This document shows, in pieces, positions 55,930-64,000 of a stretch of 64,000 nucleotides of DNA. The stretch comes from Aphrocallistes beatrix (taxonomy: Eukaryota; Porifera; Hexactinellida; Sceptrulophora; Aphrocallistidae). The stretch is taken from NCBI GenBank assembly GCA_963281255.1, contig OY725492.1:2527696-2591695 (forward strand), in the 5' to 3' direction. The notes beneath the pieces are model-generated. The model was not told where the DNA came from. It saw only the letters and a program-made list of their open reading frames with translations, and did not search any database. Position numbers and translations under genes: made by a program. The first letter of the stretch is position 1; the number at the start of each line of letters is the position of its first letter.

Positions 55930-57040
55930 AGCTTAGGAATGTATTACCAGCATATATAAATATGGCGAGGAATGTATTACCAGCATATATAAATAAGTAC
56001 AAATATCCGTTGCAATTGAGCAATAGGTTATATTTATGATGAATTTAGTGATTTTCAGAGCCAGTTTAAGGACACTTCTGAGTGGTTTTAATATGAAGTT
56101 TTTCGCATAGAACCGAGAAGTGAATTGGTTAATGCGAAAAAATTGGATTTTTTCATGGGGCGTTGCTATGGAAACGCATTTTGGTTAGTTGAGGTCATAT
56201 TTTGAACCCGCAATAACTAGGTATTCAAATTTGATCATATTTGATAGCCAATAGACTACTTCCTATTAAGCGATAATACAATTTCTACGTCGAAATTCAA
56301 TGGTTTACGAGTTATTAGACAAATTACCAAATGTGATCAATACGATAAATCGTCTAATAACTCGTAAACTCGTAAACCATTGAATTTACACATAGAAATT
56401 GTATTATCGCTTAATTGATAGGAAGTAGTCTATTGGCTATCAAATATTATCAAATTTGAATACCTAGTTATTGCAGTTTTCAAGATATGACCTCAACTGA
56501 CCAAAATGCATTTCCATAGCAACGCTGGAATGTAGCAACACCCCATGAAAATTTTCGAATTAACCAATTCACTTCTCGGTTTTATGCGAAAAACTTTATA
56601 GAGGCTGCAGTCATAAAAAATATGTCGCTAAAATCGACATGTCGTTATCTGCAGGTAGTTATACCCGGTATATATGGTCAACGCACACTTCGTCGCACGG
56701 ATATTTCGTCGCCGGACATTAGTTACCGGACAATGGGTAGCATCCCTGGAATTTTCGTCCCCAGAATATTCGTCTCTTTTTCACGGGAATTTCGTCTCAT
56801 TAGAGACTAAAATAAACGTCACTAATATGTAAGGAAGGGAAGTTGGGGCTTTTGGAGTGGGATATATATTGAAGGGTGAAAATGAGGGCTTTTGATTGAA
56901 AAATAAGTAGGTACGAAAGGAGCATCTCAGAGGACAAAAATTCGCGTGACGAAAGTTCCAGGGACGAAATGTCCGTTCGACGAAGTGTCCCCTATTCTAG
57001 CTGGTTGCGCAATACGATAACGACAACATGTTTTGATGGA
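55930..57040. mobile_element. Foldback element related to 9091-10172
   Basis: Core palindrome 56093-56600 with centre near 56345: GTTTTTCGCATAGAACCGAGAAG meets its inverse CTTCTCGGTTTTATGCGAAAAAC, and TAGCCAATAGACTACTTCCTAT meets ATAGGAAGTAGTCTATTGGCTA. Outer parts share GGAATGTATTACCAGCATAT with the 9.1-kb element; here that word is duplicated. The right arm is split by a MITE at 56680-56993. Confidence 0.82.
56680..56993. mobile_element. MITE with ACACTTCGTCG termini
   Basis: ACGCACACTTCGTCGCACGG at the left and CCGTTCGACGAAGTGTCCCC at the right are inverted. Words such as GGACGAAATGTCCG repeat inside both ends. About 314 bp, non-coding; no sure target duplication. Confidence 0.75.
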
Positions 57041-57238
57041 GGATTTTTGGAATTTTGATTAATTGTTTTCATGCCGGATATGCAATTCTATACTGTGTAC
57101 AGGAACAGTTTCTTGTTGTTGTGAAATTGTTTACTGCTCTAATTATGGTCCAAAAAATAAAGGGCGCAAAATTGCGTTTGAAGTTCGTATATTTAGCCAT
57201 GACTGGATAAATGATATAATTTCTAGATAGGATTTATA

Positions 57239-58015
57239 ATGGATGATGCAATGAACATATCATCAGCTGATGGAGGAACGTGTGACTCAGCTCTCGACAA
57301 ATCTGCTCTACCTTCGTTAGCGAAGGAGAATGTTGCTAGCGAGATTCAAGAAATATTCACCCTTCTTCGAACTCAATTGTCAGAAGATCAAGTAGTGAAG
57401 GAAGAGATTCACCAAACTTTGGAGAGTTTAGAGCAAGCTGTGAGAGATGTGTATACTTGTCTCCAAGCTGTACACAATCCAGGGAATATGACAGTGCTTG
57501 AAATATGTCTAAAAGGAAATATATTGTTGCAAATAGTTAGTGAGAAAATTATGATTCTTCGCTCTACTGTTCCATTGGAAAGTTACTATAAATATCATAT
57601 GATGTGGTCTTCCTCTTTCTCTCGTCTTACAACTTGCATTTCTTTAATTCATTTCTTACAAAATGCAAGTCTAATTTGTCAGAATGAAGTAGCAAATCTT
57701 TTGCATTTAGACACTGAGAGAGGACCTAACAAGTTTCATCTTACCATCGAAGATTACTTAGTAGGGATACTACATCTTGCTTCTGAGTTATCTAGGCTCA
57801 CAGTTAACAGCGTGATACAAGGAAACTATGAACGACCTTTTATTATCTTCAAGTTTATATCAGAACTCAATTCTGGTTTTAAGCTGCTCCATTTTAAGAA
57901 TGATCATCTTCGAAAGAAGTACGATTCACTCAAGTATGACATTAGGAAGATTGAGGAAGTGGTTTATGACCTCACCTTGAGGGGTCTCAAACCTGATTCG
58001 ATTGATATCAAATGA
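57239..58015 (+). CDS. TSN: Translin
   Basis: 258-residue Translin in one uninterrupted exon. Translin binds single-stranded DNA and RNA as an octamer and, with TRAX, forms C3PO, which removes the passenger strand in RNA interference and trims tRNA; cytosol and nucleus. Family blocks are clear: EIHQTLESLEQAVRDVYT (56-73), FHLTIEDYLVGILHLASEL (166-184) with RLTVNSVIQGNYERP next (186-200), and NSGFKLLHFKNDHLRKKYDS (211-230) with LKYDIRKIEEVVYDL next (231-245). It is longer than human Translin (228) by an N-terminal extension of about 30 residues starting MDDAMNISS. An acceptor-like TTTCTAG ends at 57226, just before the ATG, so a 5'-UTR intron or a trans-spliced leader site is possible. AATAAA at 58180-58185 may end the mRNA. 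Confidence 0.95.
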   Translation: MDDAMNISSADGGTCDSALDKSALPSLAKENVASEIQEIFTLLRTQLSEDQVVKEEIHQTLESLEQAVRDVYTCLQAVHNPGNMTVLEICLKGNILLQIVSEKIMILRSTVPLESYYKYHMMWSSSFSRLTTCISLIHFLQNASLICQNEVANLLHLDTERGPNKFHLTIEDYLVGILHLASELSRLTVNSVIQGNYERPFIIFKFISELNSGFKLLHFKNDHLRKKYDSLKYDIRKIEEVVYDLTLRGLKPDSIDIK

Positions 58016-58078
58016 TATGATTTCCTTATACAACTTGTGCAATAATTAGTAGCATTATTATTTTTACAACTACGTAGT

Positions 58079-58079
58079 A

Positions 58080-58161
<82 letters not shown>
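58079..58161 (+). repeat. (ATT)n microsatellite in the TSN 3' region
   Basis: About 27 pure TTA/ATT triplets, between the TSN stop and its likely poly(A) signal. Confidence 0.97.
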
Positions 58162-58179
58162 GATAGATACAAAATAAGC

Positions 58180-58185
58180 AATAAA
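58180..58185 (+). terminator. Likely TSN polyadenylation signal
   Basis: AATAAA 165 bases after the TSN stop, directly after the ATT microsatellite. Confidence 0.6.
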
Positions 58186-58199
58186 AAATGTAAGGTACT

Positions 58200-59755
58200 C
58201 TAATATAAGTTTCAACGTCTAATTTATACGTTTCTTCAGCCTATTGCATACAATTATTTGGGGATAATTCACTGGGTTGAATATAAGAGCGCTGGTTGGT
58301 TATTACATCTAAAATAGTTAGACTTGGAATTGTTGCAGTGATCTAGCAGTTAGTATGCTAATCCATGAGGGAACTAGAATTCGTTCAGGGAGTTAGGAAC
58401 AGATACACATTGAACAGTTTATAGAAATTCGCCGTATCTAGCATGGAAAAGATGTCCATTTTGGTAATGTGATCTGCCCATTTCGTCTCTAGAGAGGTAA
58501 GGCGTCTGCTAGTAGTTGTGTAGTAGGAAGACTGGATCACATACCTAGAAGTGGGAAACGTAAAACGTATCATATAATTTGCTGTAACACATACGGCAGA
58601 GGTGTAGATTCAGAATTAGGGCCTTTCGGCTAGGACTCAGGATTGGTATTGCCATTGTGGACAAATCGTATTATGACTAATAGAAGATAATAGCCTTCGA
58701 CAAATTATTGGTAGGGTTATGGCCCTTCTAAGCCCTACCAGAGCCTATGGCCCTATGCCTATGATACGTATATTTGTATCATGATCTGTGTACTTTTTGT
58801 TACCACCAATCGGGACTAAATATCAGGCCGGTTAAGCGATGTCATTTGTATTTTGTATCTAATAGGAAGACGGTATTTGCCTAACTAATAAGACCAAATT
58901 TTAGAGTCTATCCCTTATGGGTGGGCACTGCTGGCTAGTCAGAGTATTAAGATGTTCTGCCTCCGCTCCTAATTTTTAAAAGTGATCCCGCTCCTCTTAG
59001 CTTTTTCAAATATTTATTCCTCAAAAAAATAGAATGATGCTGCACTAAAATTATTTCAAATTTCCCAGAATGCTGAATAGGAGAATAATTTGCATGCCAA
59101 GAGAAATGCGACATCTTTTTTGCTATGATATACTTGAATTGACCCGAAGTAAAAAATCATTCAGAAAACAATGAGAAAAGGTTAGTTTATCAATTAAATG
59201 TGTTATTGAACTGAATTGAAAGGAGCGCGCTTCGAAAAATTTGGAGCTCATTCCACGCGCTCCAGCCTCTGCTCTTTTAGGTTGAGCTTTCGTACTTCAA
59301 AAAAAATACCCCGAAAGGTTTCCTAAGGATTAATTTTTAATTTCCTAAAATACAATTATCGACTGCATAGGGTATTTCCCATACTAAATCTATGCAATAC
59401 ACCGATTGAAGTATAACTAAGCGCTACGGTCTATAATTTCCAAGCTAGTTTGCATAATGGCCCCCCGGTCACATAAAATTGACCCCTATAGACAAGATTT
59501 TAGGGATCCACCAGCCACCAGACTATACTTTGATCACTATTCAGTCTTGAACTCTGAAAAATGGGTGCCTAGGAATCCGAAAATACATGTCGAGTTATTT
59601 TTGACATTAACAATTTCAGGGAAAATCAGTACGAAAGACCAACCTCCTGCATTGTAACTGCTTGGAAAGACGGAAGTAAACTGCTGTAATTTTTTATTAC
59701 TATTATAATATCGGTGTCTATTAGCTAACTTAGCGGAGCTGTTGTTGAAATCCAA
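58200..59755. other. Intergenic TSN-MZT1, with a MITE-like stretch
   Basis: 58950-59290 has inverted-looking words (CTGCCTCCGCTCCTAATTTTT against ATTTGGAGC, CACGCGCTCCAGCCTCTGCTC), probably an old MITE with GGAGC-type ends. No other exon recognised. The MZT1 promoter or leader must lie in the last few hundred bases; ATTAGCTAACTTAG at 59718-59731 is an acceptor-like site. Confidence 0.45.
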
Positions 59756-59761
59756 ATTTCA

Positions 59762-59995
59762 ATGTCATATTCTCACGAAAGTTTTGGGAGTTCTAACCAC
59801 ATTGCGGAAGAAGACATACACGAAGCTCTAGTGATATTTCGTGAAATTTCAGATCTACTAAACACAGGCTTAGACGAAACTTCGCTCAATCTCTGTTTTC
59901 AACTCATCCTGACTGGAGTAAACCCAGACGCTCTAGCTCTGGCTATAAAGGAGATTCGCAGATATAAAGAAGGGGATTCCCAGCAGCATAAATAA
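59762..59995 (+). CDS. MZT1: Mitotic-spindle organizing protein 1 (MOZART1)
   Basis: 77 residues, intronless; human MZT1 has 82. The diagnostic stretch EALVIFREISDLLNTGLDET followed by LNLCFQLILTGVNPDALALA and IKEIRR matches the whole MOZART1 helical core. MZT1 binds the N-terminal tails of gamma-tubulin complex proteins and CDK5RAP2 and helps recruit and activate the gamma-tubulin ring complex at centrosomes and spindle poles. Its stop TAA (59993-59995) overlaps the ATG of PEX10 by one base (TAATG). No stop, poly(A) signal or space separates the two genes, so they most likely share an mRNA with MZT1 first. Confidence 0.95.
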   Translation: MSYSHESFGSSNHIAEEDIHEALVIFREISDLLNTGLDETSLNLCFQLILTGVNPDALALAIKEIRRYKEGDSQQHK

Positions 59996-60888
59996 TGTCT
60001 ACTCATACACTCACTCTATCACCTGCTTCTCCCTCACAGATATGCAGAGCTGCTCAGAAGGACCATGCCTGCCAGCAGAACATATATTTGGAGTTGTCTG
60101 AACTGATTAAAGCCACATGTGGAGTCCCGTTCTTATTACGGCGACAGCAAGAGCTACACATTCTTTGCAAATTCGCCTACCTTTCTGTAACAACACTCAC
60201 AGGTTATCAGACTCTGGGAGAAGAATACTGCAGCCTCTTACTATCTTCACCTCCGTCAGGTGCTCCTCCTAAATTCTTCAGAACACTTCTTTTTATAATA
60301 ATTGAGTGTTTAGCACCATACTTTTTCGATCGTATCCGCAATCTATTTTCTCGGCTCGCACCTATAGATGCAGTTATTTCACTTAATGTCTCTCCTGCTA
60401 TTTGTTCATTGGCAAAGGTAATCTCTTCTAACAGATCTCTTCCTATAGTCCTTTTTTATCTAGAGGGCACATACTACCATCTCAGCAAGAGAATAATGAA
60501 GATGCGTTATTTATGGATTCACAACAAATCTCAGACTCTCCCACCTAGCCTCTCAACTGCATTCACAGCTATATCCTTCTTATATCTATTTCAAATCGTA
60601 GTTCGAACTATTTCTCTCTTTCATAGCGATTACAATGATCTCCTCAAGCAATTAAAAGACTCTAGATCACATTCTAATTCAAAAGTATTGCCAGTTACAA
60701 CCAGTCCTGGGACCACCTGCTCTCTTTGTCTGGACTGCATCTCTTCTCCAGCACTCGCACCATGCGGGCATTTATTCTGCTGGGACTGTATTCATCACGC
60801 TTCAAGCTCAAAAGGAGAATGCCCATGTTGTAAACTCCCGTTCTATCCATCACGTATTATTTTGATTCAAAATTTAAAATCATTTTAA
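59995..60888 (+). CDS. PEX10: Peroxisome biogenesis factor 10 (RING E3 ligase)
   Basis: 297 residues without introns. PEX10 with PEX2 and PEX12 forms the peroxisomal-membrane ubiquitin ligase that modifies the receptor PEX5 so it can be recycled. The N terminus (ICRAAQKDHACQQN, 16-29) and LTTLTGYQTLGEEY-type block (65-78) are family hallmarks. Hydrophobic stretches near 97-111, 128-141, 148-163 and 190-205 fit the pore-forming membrane helices. The C-terminal RING has Cys242, Cys245, Cys257, His259, Cys262, Cys265, Cys276 and Cys279, with the PEX10-typical PCGHLFCWDCI. Start: first ATG, in the TAATG overlap with MZT1; human PEX10 begins in the same place relative to RAAQKD. No AATAAA is close behind the stop. 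Confidence 0.97.
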   Translation: MSTHTLTLSPASPSQICRAAQKDHACQQNIYLELSELIKATCGVPFLLRRQQELHILCKFAYLSVTTLTGYQTLGEEYCSLLLSSPPSGAPPKFFRTLLFIIIECLAPYFFDRIRNLFSRLAPIDAVISLNVSPAICSLAKVISSNRSLPIVLFYLEGTYYHLSKRIMKMRYLWIHNKSQTLPPSLSTAFTAISFLYLFQIVVRTISLFHSDYNDLLKQLKDSRSHSNSKVLPVTTSPGTTCSLCLDCISSPALAPCGHLFCWDCIHHASSSKGECPCCKLPFYPSRIILIQNLKSF

Positions 60889-61220
60889 AAGCTTAAAAAA
60901 TGAAAATTATGAGAGATTATTCAAACTTAAAACTTCGATTTATAGATAATTTTAACCAATTCATTTTCCTTTTTTATAGTAGCTTAGTAGTTATTATCGC
61001 AGGAGGAATGTTAGTGTTTCATTTTTCAATCTTCTATTTTTTTAATTACAGTATTCCCTGAATAATCTCCTCGGCGATCACTCAGGTAAAACGGTACGCA
61101 ATAATTATCTGATGATTTGAATTTTTAATATGTTTCATCCAAGAAGCTGGAAAGTGGAATCGCAGTTATACAGGCTTTTTTCTGCGGACCAAAAACGGGC
61201 TGAAGGAGGGACATAAACCT
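60889..61220. other. PEX10 3' flank, no further gene
   Basis: AT-rich sequence that should hold the end of the PEX10 mRNA. No canonical hexamer seen within the first 250 bases. Confidence 0.4.
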
Positions 61221-61248
61221 ATTACAGTAGAGCCTCTATAAGTGGGGT

Positions 61249-61725
61249 CTGTTGCGTAGATCCGTAAGATTATTATACTACATAACCTTGGGTGGTTTTG
61301 TAGCGTAGAATCCTGAGATTTCCGTAGAATTGTGAGATTTTGTTTCGCTAACTCAAATGGCCTTTTTGGTTCAATTGATTTCATCGTAGCTTGATAACGT
61401 ATAAAATAAGCACATGACACAATTTGATGGCACGCGACCCAATTTACTATGGTAAACCCCATAGGGACCATGGATGGATTTTGTTTTGCATTTATGGCCC
61501 ATGAGGTTCTACCATGGTAAATTGTGTCATGTGCCACAATTTGGTGGCGATGGTTATCGAGTTATGTTGAAACAGATTGAACCACAAGGTCATTTGAGTA
61601 AGTGAAACGAAATCTCATGATTCTACGGATAATCTCAGAATTCTACTCTACAAAACCTTTCATGGTTATGTAGTATAAGAATCTCACGGATCTACGATCT
61701 CATGGATATACGCAACATCCTTACT
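61249..61725. mobile_element. Foldback MITE, GTTGCGTAGATC ends
   Basis: TGTTGCGTAGATCCGTAAGA at the left and GGATCTACGATCTCATGG...TACGCAACA at the right, with inverse arms passing through TTTCGCTAACTCAAATGGCC/CATTTGAGTAAGTGAAACGAA and meeting near 61480 (CCATGGTAAATTGTGTCATG against CATGACACAATTTGATGG). No coding. Confidence 0.82.
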
Positions 61726-61768
61726 ATTAAAACTCGATTATTGTATATTTATATATATATCTATATAT

Positions 61769-61792
61769 CCTTACTATTAAAACTCGATTAAT

Positions 61793-61826
<34 letters not shown>

Positions 61827-62314
61827 GTAACGAATTGATTGAAGAAACTGCCGGTCATAGAAAGCTAATTTTTGGCATGTGGGAGTCTTTTGGCTATGGC
61901 TCCAGTAAGTTCTGAGCTCAGATGAAAATGTCGACTCATCATGGAATTATGACGTCATTGTCACATTTTAAAAAGTTAAGCAACACAGTTATTCGAGCAT
62001 AACTCAGCCATTATAGGAGATAGAAGGCTGAAATTTTAATAGACTCTGTATACTAACATACCTCACATATGATGCAACTATCATCAAAAAATGATGACTC
62101 ATCACTTTGTTATGACGTCATCATTACTCATCAAAATTTTAAAAATTGATAAATTTGGTGCTTTTTCGTGCGATATAGATTATAATAGTAGGACAGACGT
62201 ATTTAGAGATGTTATCTCCCTTATAAATAACCAATGTGCACCCAGGCGACCGAAGGGAGCCTCCGGCGGACACAAAGTGTCCGCCAGCTGCGCAGCGCAA
62301 GCAAGCGAAGCGCT

Positions 62315-62316
<2 letters not shown>
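61769..62316 (+). repeat. GC-hairpin repeat, copy J (both ends)
   Basis: CCTTACTATTAAAACTCGAT at the head (a broken extra copy of this word lies at 61719), an (AT)n tract, TCTGTAACGAATTGATTGAA, full body with two TGACGTCA palindromes and GTCGACTCATC/GATGACTCATC words, ending GCAAGCGAAGCGCTTG. Confidence 0.88.
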
Positions 62317-62344
<28 letters not shown>

Positions 62345-62347
<3 letters not shown>

Positions 62348-62841
62348 GTAACGAATTGATTGAAGAAACTGCCGGGCGCAGAAGGCTGATTTTTGGCATG
62401 TGGGAGTCTTTTGGCTATGGCTCCAGTAAGTTCTGAGCTCAGACGAAAATGTCGACTCATCATGGAATTATGACGTCATTGTCACATTTTTAAAAGTTAA
62501 GCAACACAGTTATTCGGGCATAACTCAGCCATTATAGGAGATAGAAGGCTGAATTTTTAATAGAATCTGTATCCTAACACGTCTCACATATGATGTAACT
62601 ATCACCAAAAAATGTGGACTCATCACTTTGTTATGACGTCATCATTACTCATCAAAAATTTTAAAAATTGACAAATTTGGTGATTTTTCGAGTGATATCG
62701 ATTTTAAAACTAAGATGCACATATTTAGAGATGATTTCTCCCTAATAATTAACCAATGTCACCTTCAGGCGACCGAAGGGAATCTCCGGCGGACACAAAG
62801 TGTCCGCCAGCCCCGCAGCGCAAGCAAGCGAAGCGCGCTTG
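62345..62841 (+). repeat. GC-hairpin repeat, copy K, tandem with J
   Basis: Second complete body directly after an (AT)n tract, from TCTGTAACGAATTGATTGAA to AAGCGAAGCGCGCTTG. About nine in ten bases match copy J by eye. Confidence 0.88.
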
Positions 62842-63059
62842 TGTCTCTATAAATGGGGAACTTCTATAAGTGTGGAAGTGGGGAATGGATTTCAGAAATC
62901 ATTTTCCCATTCAAATTAACCTCTTTATTTGGGAGAAAAGTACTAAGAGAGCGTTTTTCTTGACACAATTTTCAGAATGTCACTGGAACTAGAAACTAAT
63001 TCTCAGATCATCTATATTGAAAACAATTTGATCCAAATAGTCAGAGAAAGAACAAAATA

Positions 63060-63213
63060 CAGTGGAATTCGCTTATTAGCAACTCGAGTTTTGCTCATAA
63101 AATGGTTGCGAATACGCGAAGTTGCTAATAAGGGAACAGAATTAACACAAAATCTTCACCTGGGACCTGAAGATTGGTTGCTAATAGAGCAATATTGCTA
63201 ATAAGCAAATTCC
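63060..63213. mobile_element. Pogo-type MITE, CAGTGGAATTCGCTTATTAG ends
   Basis: CAGTGGAATTCGCTTATTAG at the left and CTAATAAGCAAATTCCACTG at the right, next to TA. GTTGCTAATA words repeat inside. The open frame over it is not a gene. Confidence 0.88.
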
Positions 63214-63639
63214 ACTGTAGGTGTATTATTGACCTAAAATAACTAGAAATTACTATTTTTGGCTTTATTCAATCCATTTTGACTTAATTTATTGTGATTA
63301 CGGTACAAAATCATATGTGAGAATGGGGGAGTAGGTATATTTTCACCGCCCCTAGCTCCCCCACTAATGTAGGTTCTACTGTATGATGATGTTAGTATAT
63401 TATTCTGAAAAATTAGTACCTAATAGCATAATAATGTATGCATACGTAACATTGCCGTCGGAAGCTCATAAAAAAGTGGTAAGGCCATTATAGTTACTTA
63501 ATCAAATGTATTATTGAGATCTCAACGAAAAATGTATTATTGAGATCTCAACGAATAATACCAAACATGGGGGATTGTATTTTTCAATTAGAAAGTTAGA
63601 ATATGATATTTCATCTATTAATGGTATGTACAGCCCAGA

Positions 63640-63884
63640 AACTTTCCGAGGGTGGTCGAAAGTTTCTGGGCCAAGAGTTCTCACTTTCTTTCACGATTGA
63701 TGGCTATTTAATGAAAATAGTAGAGAGTTGTACATGAGAAATGTTCATAGTATCAAAGAGGTAAATTTTGTCTCACGGGAAAACTTAGTTCCAAAAATCT
63801 CGGTTCTGTAAATTATTTATTCAACGAGAAATATTAACAAATGGAGAAAATTTCTGGCCCAGAAACTTTGTGACCACCCTGTGT
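63640..63884. mobile_element. Tc1-like MITE, TTTCTGGGCC ends
   Basis: GAGGGTGGTCGAAAGTTTCTGGGCC at the left (with an extra CCCAGAAACTTTCC word before it) and GGCCCAGAAACTTTGTGACCACCCTG at the right are inverted; the CAGGGTGGTC tip and TA-rich context suit Tc1-type MITEs. Interior AT-rich. Confidence 0.65.
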
Positions 63885-64000
63885 ATATTCATATTTTACG
63901 TCGCTTATGCATTTGCATTTAAAATAACTAATGTAGGTTATCCCCGGATGTACGCGAAGAATCAGATTTTACACATAGAAAGCTCTAATGTGCATGTTTC

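Larger units (their letters stand above)
61224..63383. mobile_element. Pogo-type MITE opened by a stack of insertions
   Basis: ACAGTAGAGCCTCTATAAGTGGGG at the left (61225) and CCCCCACTAATGTAGGTTCTACTGT at the right (ending 63381) are inverted ends next to TA. The original MITE also shows CTCTATAAATGGGGAACTTC at 62846-62865. Between the ends lie a foldback (61249-61725), GC-hairpin copies J and K, and another pogo-type MITE (63060-63213). Confidence 0.75.

Noticed and set aside
1-64000. tRNA, rRNA or other structured RNA genes
   Set aside because: I looked for A/B-box tRNA patterns and conserved rRNA words and saw none that I could support. A covariance-model scan would settle it.

Overview
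The window looks like a gene-poor, AT-rich stretch of an invertebrate animal genome. The animal genes are a Tubby/TULP last exon, Translin, MZT1 and PEX10. Three of these are intronless, and MZT1 and PEX10 overlap by one base as if on one two-gene mRNA. Together with the wide variety of cut-and-paste transposons, this would suit a tunicate, where operons of single-exon genes are known. That placement is an inference, not something the sequence proves.

Layout. 1-0.9 kb: last exon of a TUB/TULP gene (+). 0.9-57 kb: almost entirely transposon-derived. It holds foldback and inverted-repeat MITEs (hAT, Tc1/mariner, pogo types), a mariner (35.7-38.1 kb), Tc1 and mariner transposase fragments, a P-element relic (17.6-20.3 kb), two MULEs with 9-bp target duplications (20.3 and 50.9 kb), two hAT relics (39.6 and 44.4 kb), fossils of an integrase-bearing KRBA2-type element (12.5-16.5 kb) and of Gypsy-like elements (33.2 and 49.9-52.6 kb), and about a dozen copies of one family with GC-rich hairpins. 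One possible host gene, a small bZIP protein on the minus strand, lies at 34.8-35.2 kb. 57-61 kb: TSN, MZT1 and PEX10, all on the plus strand. 61.2-63.4 kb: a stack of nested MITEs.

The most interesting item is a whole-looking 6.57-kb DNA transposon at 23331-29900. It has identical 103-bp terminal inverted repeats, starts TGT and ends ACA, and is flanked by the 4-bp duplication GTAC. It sits inside a 323-bp pogo-type MITE. On its minus strand I can trace nine exons with consensus splice sites and no interrupting stop. They give a protein of about 900 residues with an HHCC zinc finger, a DD35E integrase core, a GPY motif and a C-terminal cysteine-peptidase-like domain ordered Cys...His...Asp with two CxxC pairs, closest by eye to ubiquitin-specific proteases (C19). 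This fits the Ginger1 superfamily, but the Ginger1 proteins I know of carry OTU or Ulp1 proteases and duplicate CCGG or CCGT. Both the peptidase type and the target site therefore look different.

The host genes belong to unrelated cell processes: Tubby-type phosphoinositide-linked trafficking, Translin nucleic-acid binding, gamma-tubulin complex recruitment by MZT1, and peroxisomal receptor ubiquitination by PEX10. Only MZT1 and PEX10 show structural coupling. I found no rRNA, tRNA or CRISPR array.
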